In this document: piece after piece, positions 20,995 through 29,935 of the stretch | How the letters are laid out: every line of letters begins with the position of its first letter | How positions within the stretch are numbered: the stretch's first letter is position 1 | Origin: Tardiphaga sp. vice304 | Lineage (GTDB): Bacteria > Pseudomonadota > Alphaproteobacteria > Rhizobiales > Xanthobacteraceae | Length of the DNA stretch: 64,000 bases | Reading direction: 5' to 3' | Assembly (NCBI RefSeq): GCF_007018905.1 | Contig: NZ_CP041402.1 | Location: 1,600,001 to 1,664,000, forward strand | Translations under genes and position numbers: made by a program | Notes under the pieces: model-generated | The model's input: the letters and a program-made list of their open reading frames with translations, nothing else | Told to the model about the DNA's origin: nothing | The model's database searches: none

Positions 20995-22710
20995 ATGACC
21001 GCAAGTACCGAGGAAGCCGACTATCTCGCTGCCCTGCATGACCTGTGGGACAAGGCATGGCCCGAGCGAACGCCGCGCAAGCCACAATATCCGCATGGCG
21101 AGATCCCGCTGACCGAATATCTGCGGGCTTGGGCAAAGACGCGGCCCGATCACCCCGCGGTGATCTTTTACGGCCACGTCACCACCTATGCCGAGCTGGA
21201 TGCGCAGAGCGATCGGTTTGCGGCGCTGCTGATGCAGAAGGGCGTCGGCAAGGGCGACCGCGTCGCCGTATTCCTGCCGAACTGCCCGCAATTCCATATC
21301 GTGTTCTTTGGCATCCTGAAGCTCGGTGCGATCCATGTGCCGGTCAGCCCGCTGTCGCGTGCCTTCGAACTGGCCTACGAACTGAACGATACCGATGCCG
21401 AGGTGATCGTCGCGCTCGACCATCTGGCGTCAGTGGTCGCGCAGGTCAGGGGCGAGACCAAGCTGCGTGATGTAATCGTCACCAGTCTTGCCGAGGTGAT
21501 TCCGGAGGCGCCCACTATTCCGGTGCCGGAATCGGTGCGCGCGCCGCGCGTCCCTGTGCCTGGCGCCACCGATCTGCTGCCCGCGCTGGCGGCCATGCCT
21601 GCGCCGAAGCCGCTGCCGCCGGCGTCGCTCGATGACGTCGCCGCGCTGAACTATACCGGCGGCACCACCGGCATGCCGAAGGGCTGCGTGCATACCCAGG
21701 GCGACATGGTCTATACCGCGGCGGCCAATCACGGCATCTCCGTCGTTGCGAACGAAGACAGTGTCTTCCTGTCGTTCTTTCCGGAGTTCTGGATTGCCGG
21801 CGAAAATCTCGGCCTGATTTTTCCGTTGTTCACCGGCGCCACTCTGGTTCTGTTGGCGCGCTGGGACGCGGTCGGCACGTTGTCGGCGATTGATCGCTAC
21901 AAGGTCAACGTCACGGCGATGCCGGTCGACGGCGCCATCGAGCTGATGGAGCATCCGCGTTTCGGGGAATTCGATTTGTCGTCGCTCAATCAGGTGCGCG
22001 TCGTTTCGTTCGTGAAAAAGCTCAATCCCGACTACCGTAAACGCTGGAAGGACCTCACGGGAACGATCCTTACGGAATCATCGTGGGGCATGACCGAAAC
22101 CCATACCTCGAACACGTTCACGGTAGGCTTTCAGGGGGACGATTATGACCTGACCTCGCGGCCGATCTTCGTCGGTTTGCCGGTGCCGGGCGCGGAGTTC
22201 AAGATCACGGACTTCGAGACAGGCGACCTCGTGCCGCTTGGCAGCGACGGTGAAATTCGCGTGCGTACGCCGTCGCTGCTGAAGGGCTACTGGAATAAGC
22301 CGGAGGCGACCGCGGAGGCGCTGGTCGATGGCTGGCTGCGCACCGGCGACATCGGCACCATCGATCCCCAAGGGTTCTTGCACTTTCTGGGCCGCCGCAA
22401 GGAGATGCTGAAGGTCAAGGGCATGAGCGTATTTCCACCGGAGATCGAGGCGCTGCTCGGGCAACATCCCAAGGTTCTCGGATCCGGCGTTGTCGGACGC
22501 GAGGATGCCAGCAAGGGGCAGGTGCCGGTCGCCTTCATACAGCTCAAGCCGGAGATGATCGGTACCATCACCCCGGAAGAGGTGCAGGCGTGGTGCGCCG
22601 AACGGATGGCCGTCTACAAGGTGCCGGAAGTCCGCTTCATCACAGCACTGCCGATGACCGCCACCGGCAAGGTGAAGAAGCAGGAACTCGACGCCAGCGC
22701 GCCCCTTTAG
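20995..22710 (+). CDS. AMP-binding acyl-CoA synthetase
   Basis: The 571-residue ligase activates a carboxylic acid as acyl-AMP and then acyl-CoA. Motifs: A3 loop YTGGTTGMPKG, A5 SSWGMTETH, A7 GWLRTGDIG, hinge GRRKEMLKVKGMSVFPPEIE, catalytic Lys in TATGKVKKQEL. ATG 20995 has a GAAGGAAGA site. The upstream extension of the frame is a shadow of the permease gene. Position between the importer and the carboxylase indicates that it makes the CoA ester that the carboxylase uses. Chain length is not predictable. Confidence 0.92.
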   Translation: MTASTEEADYLAALHDLWDKAWPERTPRKPQYPHGEIPLTEYLRAWAKTRPDHPAVIFYGHVTTYAELDAQSDRFAALLMQKGVGKGDRVAVFLPNCPQFHIVFFGILKLGAIHVPVSPLSRAFELAYELNDTDAEVIVALDHLASVVAQVRGETKLRDVIVTSLAEVIPEAPTIPVPESVRAPRVPVPGATDLLPALAAMPAPKPLPPASLDDVAALNYTGGTTGMPKGCVHTQGDMVYTAAANHGISVVANEDSVFLSFFPEFWIAGENLGLIFPLFTGATLVLLARWDAVGTLSAIDRYKVNVTAMPVDGAIELMEHPRFGEFDLSSLNQVRVVSFVKKLNPDYRKRWKDLTGTILTESSWGMTETHTSNTFTVGFQGDDYDLTSRPIFVGLPVPGAEFKITDFETGDLVPLGSDGEIRVRTPSLLKGYWNKPEATAEALVDGWLRTGDIGTIDPQGFLHFLGRRKEMLKVKGMSVFPPEIEALLGQHPKVLGSGVVGREDASKGQVPVAFIQLKPEMIGTITPEEVQAWCAERMAVYKVPEVRFITALPMTATGKVKKQELDASAPL

Positions 22711-22785
22711 TCGAAACTCGCCATGTCCCACGGGGGAGCGGCGGATGCCGCTACCCCGACCGCGTCTGTTGTCACGGAGAATTCA

Positions 22786-25700
22786 ATGCCCTTCCGCAAG
22801 CTCTTGATCGCCAATCGCGGCGAGATTGCTATTCGCATCGCGCGCGCCGCCGCCGATGCGGGCCTCGCGACTGTCGCGATCTATCCGGCCGATGATGCGA
22901 TGTCACTGCATGTGCGCATCGCCGATGAGTCCAGGGAAGTTCCCGGGCGCGGTGCGCGGGCCTATCTCGATATTGAAGGCGTCGTCGAAGCGGCGAAGGC
23001 GATGGGCTGCGACGCGCTGCATCCCGGCTATGGATTTCTCAGTGAGAACGCCGAACTCGCGAGTCGTTGCGGCGAGGAGGGGATCACCTTTGTTGGCCCG
23101 TCGCCTTCAGCACTGCGACTGTTTGGCGACAAGGTCGCGGCTAAAGACCTCGCCATGCGCTGCGGTGTGCCGATCATCGCGGGCACCACGGGCCCCTCGA
23201 CGCTGGAGGAGGTCAAGGCCTTCTTTGCCTCGCTTGGCAGCAAGGGCGCGGTCATGATCAAGGCGATGGCCGGCGGCGGCGGCCGCGGCATGCGGATGGT
23301 CGAGAATGCGGCGGATCTCGACGACGCCTATGCGCGCTGCCAGTCGGAGGCGAAGGCGGCGTTCGGCAGCGACGGCGTCTACGTCGAGCGCCTGATCCGC
23401 GATGCGCGGCACATCGAGGTGCAGATCATCGGCGATCGTCACGGCCACATCAGTCATCTTTGGGAGCGCGAATGCAGCGTGCAGCGCCGCCACCAGAAGC
23501 TGGTAGAGGTGGCGCCGAGCCCGTCGCTTTCCGACGCGCTGCGTGGCCGAATTCTGGATGCCGCCAAGAAATTGGCCGCGGAAGCGAGTTACGACAGCCT
23601 CGGCACGTTCGAGTTTCTGGTCGATAACGAAGCAGGCGACGGCGATGGCGCCTTCGCCTTTATCGAGGCCAATCCGCGGCTGCAGGTCGAGCATACGGTG
23701 ACCGAGGAAGTGCTGTCGATCGATCTGGTGCGTTCGCAACTTGCGGTGGCCGATGGCGCCACGCTGGCATCGCTTGGCCTAGATCAGGCCGCGGTGCCGA
23801 GCCCGCGCGGCTTCGCCATGCAATTGCGCATCAACATGGAGACGATGGACGCGACCGGTGCGACGCAGCCCACCGGCGGCACGCTCGCCGTATTCGAACC
23901 GCCGTCGGGTCCCGGCGTGCGCGTCGATACGTTCGGTTACGCCGGCTACAAAACGAGTGCGGCTTTCGACTCGCTGCTGGCCAAGGTCATTGTTCATACG
24001 CCCTCCGTGTGGGCAGACGTCGTCGCCAAGGGCGCGCGCACGCTGCGCGAGTTCCGCATCGAGGGGGTTGCAACGAATATCTCGTTCATCCAGGCGATCC
24101 TGGGTAATGCCGATTTCAAGGCCAACCAGATCAGCACCAGCTTCATCGATCGCAACGTGGCGGCTTTGGTCGGCGCTGCTCAAGCCACCGGCACGCCGTT
24201 GTTCGCCGCGATAAGTGCCCCCGCGCTGGTCACTGCGTCTGCGGACGTTGTGCGCGCGGCACCCGAGGGCGCTGTGGCGGTAGCTGCGCCGTTGCAGGGC
24301 ACGATCGTGTCAATCCCCGTTGCCGAAGGCGACGTGGTGCGTCCCGGTCAGCAAGTGGCAATTATCGAATCGATGAAGATGGAGCATCTGGTCACCGCGC
24401 AGCAGGGCGGGCGCGTGGTGCTGATCGCCGCCGCCGATGGCGACACGCTGATGCAGGGCAACGCCATTCTCTACATCGAGCCGCAGGACGTTGCTGGCGA
24501 CCTGGCGGCCGAGGAGGCTGAGGTCGACCTCGATCATATCCGGCCGGACCTCGCCGAGATGTTGGCCCGCCAGGCTCATACCTATGACGAGAACCGTCCG
24601 CAATCGGTCGAGCGCCGCCGCAAGACCAACCAGCGCACCGCGCGCGAGAACATCGCACAACTCGTCGACGAAGGCTCCTTCATGGAGTATGGCAGCCTCG
24701 CGATCGCCGGCCAGCGCCGCCGACGGGCGGTCGACGATCTCATCAAGAACACGCCGGCCGACGGCCTGGTCTCTGGCGTCGCCACGGTCAACGCCGCGCA
24801 ATTCGGCGAGCACGACGCGCGCTGCATGGTGATCTCCTATGACTACACCGTGCTGGCCGGCACTCAGGGCCACATGAATCATAAGAAGATCGACCGCATG
24901 CTGTCTCTGGTCGAGCAATGGCGGCTGCCGCTGGTGTTCTACGCCGAAGGTGGCGGCGGCCGTCCCGGCGACACAGACCGGCTCGGCCTGACCGGCCTTG
25001 ACGGTCCGTCCTTCGTGCAATTCGCGAAACTCTCCGGACTGGTCCCGGTGATCGGCGTGGTCTCCGGCTATTGCTTCGCCGGCAACGCCGCGATGCTCGG
25101 TTGCTGCGACGTGATCATCGCCACGAAGAACGCGTCGATCGGCTTGGGCGGGCCAGCCATGATCGAGGGCGGCGGCCTCGGCGTCTATCATCCGGCTGAG
25201 GTTGGGCCGGTGTCGTTCCAGTCGCCCAACGGTGTTGTCGATATTCTCGTCGAGGACGAGGAGGAGGCAACGGAAGTTGCCAAGAAATACCTGTCGTATT
25301 TCCAGGGGCCGGTTGCCGACTGGCGCGCGCCCGATCAAAGGCTGCTGCGGCGCGCGATCCCGGAAAACCGGCTGAGAGTTTATGATATGCGCGCGGTGAT
25401 CGACCTGATTGCCGACGAAGGCTCCGTGCTCGAGATCCGTCGCGAGTTCGGCATTGGCATGGTGACCGCCTTCATCCGGATCGAAGGCAAGCCGTTCGGT
25501 TTGATCGCGAACAACCCCAAGCATCTCGGCGGCGCCATCGACGCCAATGCCGGCGACAAGGCGGCGCGCTTCCTGCAGCTTTGCGACGCCTTCGACATTC
25601 CGATCGTTTCGCTGTGCGATACGCCAGGTTTCATGGTGGGGCCCGAAGCCGAAAAGACCGCGATCGTGCGTCACGTCGCGCGCATGTTCGTGACCGGCGC

Positions 25701-26094
25701 CAGCATCACGGTGCCGTTGTTCGGCATCGTGCTACGCAAGGGCTACGGCCTCGGCGCACAGTCGATGATCGGCGGCGGCTTCCATGCCTCGTTCTTCACT
25801 GCGGCGTGGCCGACCGGCGAGTTCGGCGGCATGGGGCTGGAAGGCTACGTCCGGCTCGGTTTCCGCAAGGAAATGGAGGCGATTGCCGATCCGGTCGAGC
25901 GCGAGGCCTATTACAAGAAGAAGGTCGCCGAGCTCTATGCCAGCGGAAAGGCGACGTCGATCGCGTCGGTCTTCGAAATCGACAACGTCATCGATCCCGC
26001 CGAGACGCGACGCTGGGTGATGGCCGGCCTGCGTTCCGTACCGAAGCCGCCGGAGCGAGTGGGCCGCAAACGGCCCAACATCGATACCTGGTAA
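22786..26094 (+). CDS. Single-chain biotin-dependent acyl-CoA carboxylase (BC-BCCP-CT)
   Basis: The 1102-residue polypeptide carries all three activities of an acyl-CoA carboxylase. Biotin carboxylase: residues 1-450, with LIANRGEIAIRIAR and the ATP-grasp loop KAMAGGGGRGMRM. Biotin carrier: about 495-570, with biotin Lys531 in ESMKMEH. Carboxyltransferase: about 600-1095, with SVERRRKTNQRTAREN, GGGGRPGDTD and GGMGLEGYVRLGFRKEME. The order resembles the single-chain long-chain acyl-CoA carboxylases rather than the usual separate subunits. ATG 22786 follows CGGAGAAT and gives the canonical MPFRKLLIANRGE start; the ATG at 22723 has no ribosome site. Substrate is inferred to be the CoA ester made by the preceding synthetase. 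Confidence 0.92.
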   Translation: MPFRKLLIANRGEIAIRIARAAADAGLATVAIYPADDAMSLHVRIADESREVPGRGARAYLDIEGVVEAAKAMGCDALHPGYGFLSENAELASRCGEEGITFVGPSPSALRLFGDKVAAKDLAMRCGVPIIAGTTGPSTLEEVKAFFASLGSKGAVMIKAMAGGGGRGMRMVENAADLDDAYARCQSEAKAAFGSDGVYVERLIRDARHIEVQIIGDRHGHISHLWERECSVQRRHQKLVEVAPSPSLSDALRGRILDAAKKLAAEASYDSLGTFEFLVDNEAGDGDGAFAFIEANPRLQVEHTVTEEVLSIDLVRSQLAVADGATLASLGLDQAAVPSPRGFAMQLRINMETMDATGATQPTGGTLAVFEPPSGPGVRVDTFGYAGYKTSAAFDSLLAKVIVHTPSVWADVVAKGARTLREFRIEGVATNISFIQAILGNADFKANQISTSFIDRNVAALVGAAQATGTPLFAAISAPALVTASADVVRAAPEGAVAVAAPLQGTIVSIPVAEGDVVRPGQQVAIIESMKMEHLVTAQQGGRVVLIAAADGDTLMQGNAILYIEPQDVAGDLAAEEAEVDLDHIRPDLAEMLARQAHTYDENRPQSVERRRKTNQRTARENIAQLVDEGSFMEYGSLAIAGQRRRRAVDDLIKNTPADGLVSGVATVNAAQFGEHDARCMVISYDYTVLAGTQGHMNHKKIDRMLSLVEQWRLPLVFYAEGGGGRPGDTDRLGLTGLDGPSFVQFAKLSGLVPVIGVVSGYCFAGNAAMLGCCDVIIATKNASIGLGGPAMIEGGGLGVYHPAEVGPVSFQSPNGVVDILVEDEEEATEVAKKYLSYFQGPVADWRAPDQRLLRRAIPENRLRVYDMRAVIDLIADEGSVLEIRREFGIGMVTAFIRIEGKPFGLIANNPKHLGGAIDANAGDKAARFLQLCDAFDIPIVSLCDTPGFMVGPEAEKTAIVRHVARMFVTGASITVPLFGIVLRKGYGLGAQSMIGGGFHASFFTAAWPTGEFGGMGLEGYVRLGFRKEMEAIADPVEREAYYKKKVAELYASGKATSIASVFEIDNVIDPAETRRWVMAGLRSVPKPPERVGRKRPNIDTW

Positions 26095-26130
26095 GACACA
26101 CGCTTGATCGACCCTGACGGAGTAACCGTG

Positions 26131-26748
26131 ATGACATCAGACGCATTCGAAACGGAAATCGAAGACACGGCGGACGCGTTGATTGGTCCGTGGCGTCGGC
26201 CGCGCCAGATGCTCAACGCGCAAGTCTACGATTCCCATGCATCGATCCATGACGATGCGACGGCGCAGAAGCTTGGCTTCAAGGGCGGCACCATCGAGGG
26301 GCCGACGCATTTCAGCCAGTTCGCGCCGCTGTGCGAGCGGGTGTGGGGGCGGCAATGGTTCGAGACCGGCTGCATTTCGGCGCACTACCGAAGCGTCGTA
26401 TATGAGGGCGAGGCGGTTCAGGCTACCGTCGAGAAGCCGACGAGCGGCAAGCAGTATGGCGCGATCCGGATGCTGAAGCGCGACGGCACCGAGGTGTTGC
26501 GCGGTAGCGTCTCTGTCGGGCTGGATGCGCCGCCGTCGGCGCTCGATATCCGGCTGACGGAGCTGAAGCCGCTGACCGACGCTGTCATCCTGCGCGACGT
26601 CACGGTGGGCATGACCACCGCGCCGCAGGTGGTGCGAATGGATGTCGATCAGCACATGGGAGATTTATATCCGTTCTCGCTGTCCGAGAAGCTGAAGGTC
26701 ATCACCGAGCCGTCGTCCTATTACGCAACCCATCGAGCAAACGTGTAG
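26131..26748 (+). CDS. MaoC-like hotdog-fold hydratase/dehydratase
   Basis: The 205-residue protein has a hotdog-type block KLGFKGGTIEGPTHFSQFA near residues 45-63, resembling the hydratase motif of MaoC and R-specific enoyl-CoA hydratases. ATG 26131 follows GACGGAGTAACC. It lies 36 bp after the carboxylase and would act on its product or a derived enoyl-CoA. The C-terminus (SSYYATHRANV) is shorter than double-hotdog relatives, so a truncation is possible. Confidence 0.75.
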   Translation: MTSDAFETEIEDTADALIGPWRRPRQMLNAQVYDSHASIHDDATAQKLGFKGGTIEGPTHFSQFAPLCERVWGRQWFETGCISAHYRSVVYEGEAVQATVEKPTSGKQYGAIRMLKRDGTEVLRGSVSVGLDAPPSALDIRLTELKPLTDAVILRDVTVGMTTAPQVVRMDVDQHMGDLYPFSLSEKLKVITEPSSYYATHRANV

Positions 26749-26787
26749 CCGAAGCGTATCCGGTCAGACAGAAACGTAGTCAAAGAA

Positions 26788-26815
26788 AAATCCGCCAAAA
26801 AGGCGGGTTTCTCGT
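26788..26815 (-). terminator. Rho-independent terminator
   Basis: A CCGCC / GGCGG stem with a T-rich loop and a downstream T-rich run on the reverse strand lies just beyond the phasin stop. On the forward strand it also follows the MaoC-like gene, so it may serve both convergent genes. Confidence 0.6.
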
Positions 26816-26832
26816 TCACCGTCGGTAGTTGT

Positions 26833-27081
26833 TCAACTTTTAGGGGCGACCGGCTTGAAAGCCTCTTTGTAAAGGTCGCCAATCTTGGTCGCTTCGGAGA
26901 CAAAATTTTCGTATGCGGACTTGGTATATTCACTAGTCGCTTCCATAAAAGTCTGCGGGGACTTCAAGGTCGCGAGCTTTTCAAAGTAGGTCTTGCCTGC
27001 TTCCATAGAAGACTTTGCATAATCGGAATGTGCTGTAGCGATGGCCGCGAAATTCTTTTGGACGCTAGTAAAATCCGTCAT
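26833..27081 (-). CDS. Phasin family protein
   Basis: The 82-residue product (MTDFTSVQKNFAAIATAHS...) is amphipathic and helical with the phasin pattern of aromatic and small residues (AGKTYFEKLATLKSP, YTKSAYENFVSEATK). Phasins coat polyhydroxyalkanoate granules. ATG 27081 gives the family start; an in-frame ATG at 27093 is possible. Single gene, convergent with the acyl-CoA operon. Confidence 0.82.
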   Translation of the reverse strand: MTDFTSVQKNFAAIATAHSDYAKSSMEAGKTYFEKLATLKSPQTFMEATSEYTKSAYENFVSEATKIGDLYKEAFKPVAPKS

Positions 27082-27230
27082 TGGAAATCCCATTCTAGTA
27101 TTGCCAGAGCCATCTCCGTGCAACTGAAACTTGTTCTGGCACATGCTTACGCCTTAAGCAAAAGAAATTGTGCGACGCAACATAAAGCGGTACTTCTGGG
27201 ACTTGCAGTTTCACATCGACCGTCGCGGAA

Positions 27231-27545
27231 CTAGGTGGTGGACTCATAAGCTCTGAGCCAAAGCCTGGTCGATGCGATGAGAACAGCGGCGAGGAAGTTT
27301 CTGGCGAGTTTGTCGAAGCGGGTGGCAATGCGTCTGAAGTGTTTGAGTTTGCAGAAGAACCGCTCGATCAGATTGCGTTGCCATAGAGCCCGGGATCGAC
27401 CGAACGCTGAACCTTGCGGTCGCGCTGGGTCGGAATGTGGGGCTCTCCGCCGTGCTGGTGCACCATCTCGACGATGGTCTTGGCGTCGTAGCCGCGGTCG
27501 GCGACGAGAGCCTTGGCAGGTGGCAGCCCGTCGAGCAGCGAAGGG
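27231..27545 (-). pseudogene. IS5-family (IS427-type) transposase, 3' remnant
   Basis: On the reverse strand 27545-27370 reads LLDGLPPAKALVADRGYDAK and on to RSVDPGLYGNAI-stop, and the next frame continues RNLIERFFCKLKHFRRIATR to WLRAYESTT. This is the C-terminal half of an IS5/IS427 transposase with a shift between frames. The 5' half is absent; the sequence joins abruptly to an unrelated coding remnant at about 27546. Non-functional. Confidence 0.75.
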
Positions 27546-27708
27546 GGCTAACTTTCGCCTGATCGTGTCCGGCCCGATCGGCGTCAAGGAGATCGACCCG
27601 CTGATCCAGAATCTCCAGATCGACAAGGAAATCTTGGCCGATCAGGATGAAGGCCCGGACGATGACGACGGCGCGAACGCCACAGCGATCAAGCCGCCTC
27701 AGTACTAA
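27546..27708 (+). pseudogene. C-terminal coding remnant of an unidentified protein
   Basis: The forward frame GANFRLIVSGPIGVKEIDPL to ATAIKPPQY-stop looks like the genuine end of a gene (acidic EGPDDDDGAN tail) and is followed directly by a strong terminator. Its N-terminal part was replaced by the IS5 remnant. I cannot name the family. Confidence 0.45.
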
Positions 27709-27714
27709 ATGAAA

Positions 27715-27738
27715 GAGGCCGCCCACTGAGGCGGCCTC
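27715..27738. terminator. Strong hairpin (9-bp stem)
   Basis: GAGGCCGCC / GGCGGCCTC with a 6-nt loop, placed 7 bp after the stop of the forward remnant and 18 bp beyond the end of the convergent small secreted protein gene. It is likely a bidirectional terminator. Confidence 0.7.
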
Positions 27739-27756
27739 TCAGTGGCAATTCGTTAT

Positions 27757-28011
27757 TTACTTGGACATTCCCATTTCCATGGCTTTATTCATGTGCGTTT
27801 TGCAAGCAGCCATGTCCTTCTTGCCCATCATGTCCTTCGCCATGGTCATCTCCTTCATAGCCATGGTCTTCTTTTCGCCGGACGGCATCTTGTCCATGTC
27901 GGCGCTGGCCTTCGTCATGTTCGCATCAGTGCAATCCATCATTTGCGCCGAGGCTGGCGCAATCGAAAACAAAGCCGACACCGCAACAACTCCAAGTATT
28001 GCTTTAAACAT
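27757..28011 (-). CDS. Small secreted methionine-rich protein
   Basis: The 84-residue protein has a signal peptide (MFKAILGVVAVSALFSIAPA, cleaved after ASAQ) and a mature part of about 60 residues very rich in Met and Lys (KEMTMAKDMMGKKDMAAC). Two cysteines could form a disulfide. A GGAGAG site precedes the ATG. Met-rich periplasmic proteins often bind copper or act as oxidant sinks; that is inference only. Confidence 0.7.
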   Translation of the reverse strand: MFKAILGVVAVSALFSIAPASAQMMDCTDANMTKASADMDKMPSGEKKTMAMKEMTMAKDMMGKKDMAACKTHMNKAMEMGMSK

Positions 28012-28515
28012 TACTTCTCTCCAATGCCGAGGAATCTCGACACCGGCATAATGTTTCTATTCATGTCCGGTTCCGTACAATAATTCTGCTGTTATCCGCT
28101 CTGCCGCGGAGGTTTGAAACTAAGCGTGACGACGCTGACTGGATGGGCCATTTCAAACTAGGCCACTGCCAAAATCAAAATAGGCCACTGAGGGCCGAAC
28201 TAGGCCAGTACCCAAAATCCTTGGTTACTGGTCGGCCCATGTGGTCCGGAAACGGTCAGCTAAGCCTGAAAAGGGCCGCGTCATCCTTCGGGGTGGCGCG
28301 GCTTTTTTCGTTTCATGCGGCCTCGGGCATCTTTAGCAAACGCCATTTCGGGCCAGTGATCCCTATGCAAATTGATGCTTCGTCTCCTACGAGGCGCAGC
28401 CTCAGATAAACGTTGTGCTTCAAGTGCCGGCTTCAGTTGAAGTGATGATCGCCCGCGAAATTTAGGCAATGGAAACCCTGCGGAGCCACTATGCGTCTTG
28501 CCGATATGGGTCTGT
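28012..28515. other. Non-coding stretch with IS21-like end repeats and a terminator
   Basis: No gene seen. At 28145-28215 three spaced copies of a TAGGCCA(C/G)T motif occur, the pattern of IS21-type multiple terminal repeats, suggesting a decayed element end. A terminator is at 28275-28309. The remainder has no recognisable content. Confidence 0.4.
28275..28309 (+). terminator. Rho-independent terminator
   Basis: GCCGCG...CGCGGC stem with an inner CATCC/GGGTG extension is followed directly by TTTTTT. No gene ends immediately upstream, so it probably belonged to a lost gene. Confidence 0.6.
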
Positions 28516-28845
28516 CGTGAGCTGCACCCGGTTCCGAAGACACCAAGTTAAGTGTTTTATGGAGCTGGAGGTGTGTGATGGAGAGACGGAAGTTTACGCG
28601 AGAGTACAAGCTTGAGGCGGTCAAGCTGATCAAGGATCGGGGCGTGTCCTACGCCCAGGCTGCCGAAGACCTCGGCGTTCATCCGACGCAGCTGCGTGAA
28701 TGGGTCAAGAAGTTCGCCGACGACCCACAATATGTGTTTCCCGGCCAAGGTCAAATGAAGCCGGAGCAGCAGGAGATTACGCGTCTCAGGCGCGAGGTTG
28801 CCAAACTGAAGGCTGAACGCGACATCCCAAAAAAAGCCGGGCGGA
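28516..28845 (+). pseudogene. IS3-family element, left end and truncated orfA
   Basis: The left terminal sequence starting TGAGCTGCACCCGGTTCCG (28516-28556) precedes an orfA from 28578 (MERRKFTREYKLEAVKLI, HTH region SYAQAAEDLGVHPTQLREW, leucine-rich LRREVAKLKAERDI). The frame is broken at about 28845, where an IS30 remnant of opposite orientation starts. No orfB is present. The same terminal sequence recurs at 37747-37785. Confidence 0.75.
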
Positions 28846-28849
28846 TTCA

Positions 28850-29250
28850 ATCGGTCGTCGCAACAGGGCCATGGTTAGCGGATTGGAGGTTCCGGTCAAG
28901 CGCCTCCGCGGGTGTCTTCCAGCCGAACGTCTTGCGCGGTCTAGTGTTGAGGGTCTCGGCAACAGCAGCAAGCGTGTCGGTGCCGTGCACGCTGAGATCG
29001 GTCCCCTTGGGAAAATACTGCCGCAGCAATCCGTTGTTACTTTCGTTCGTTCCTCGCTGCCACGGACTTTGCGGATCACAGAGTAGACCTGCACGCCAGC
29101 ATCGATTTTCAATCGGGCGTGCTGTGCCATCTCGGCTCCCTAATCCCAGGTCAGCGAGCGACGGAGTTGTTCGGGCAAAGTTACGACGGTACGAGCGATC
29201 GCGTCGCGAACGGCCTCCGCGCCATGACTGTCATTCGGCCTGCAATATTG
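28850..29250 (-). pseudogene. IS30-family transposase, C-terminal remnant
   Basis: The reverse strand encodes [12 protein letters not shown], then a TAG where Gln is expected, then [12 protein letters not shown] and, after a frame change, [16 protein letters not shown] and [16 protein letters not shown]. These are the end of the IS30 catalytic core. The stop, the frame shift and loss of the N-terminus make it dead. Confidence 0.75.
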
Positions 29251-29278
29251 GCTCTGACGCAATTTTGGTGCAGGCGGA

Positions 29279-29935
29279 TCATGGAGCGCCGATTAGTCGG
29301 GCTTGGAGCAAGTCGAGCTTGGCGCGTCCATACATCTGACGCTTAACGAGCTTGAGTTTTGTTATTTGCCCTTCGGTCTGCCCGTTGGACCATGCCGATG
29401 TTATTGCAGCGCTGACCGCGGACTTGTCCCTGGTGACGCCGTTGGCGAACGACGCGACCAGGCTGCCGGTTGCACGCTCTAGCCAGGGTTGAAGGTCTGC
29501 GTGAGACTTCTTGCGGATCTTCGCATGGAACGCCGTGATGATTTCACGCGCTTCGACCAGCTGAGGAACACCGGACTCTACCGCCGCGACAGTCACGGTC
29601 TCCGCTTTTGATAGCGTATCGCGGCCGGTGGTCATCAGCCGAGCGACGGTTCTGGCCGACGGCAGTCGGTGCAGCGCCTGGTCATCGACCGTTTCTGCGC
29701 GCCGGCGACGTGTCGCCCATTCTGCAACGACCCGCAGTGAGCCTCTGAACCCTCGCGTCTTGAGGCGGCGCCACAGCTCGGCACCATTGTGATGACCGGC
29801 AAGCCATTGCGCATCGAGCCATTGCAGATGACGTTCGAGGGAGCTCTCTCGAATACGAAACACGTCGGATCGTTGCCCCCGCAGAATCCGACGGACGAGC
29901 CCTCGGCTATGTCCGCTGAGCCGTAAGCGTCGTCC
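29279..29935 (-). pseudogene. ISL3-family transposase, C-terminal part
   Basis: The open frame ends with WSNGQTEGQITKLKLVKRQ and MYGRAKLDLLQARLIGA, the highly conserved ISL3 C-terminus, and upstream codons to 29935 (GLVRRILRGQRSDVFRIRE) are still in frame. The N-terminal zinc-binding and first catalytic region are missing because the IS66 element abuts it. Confidence 0.8.

Noticed and set aside
28145..28215. CRISPR-like spaced repeats (TAGGCCACT)
   Set aside because: Only three short, unevenly spaced and imperfect copies; better explained by IS21-type terminal repeats.
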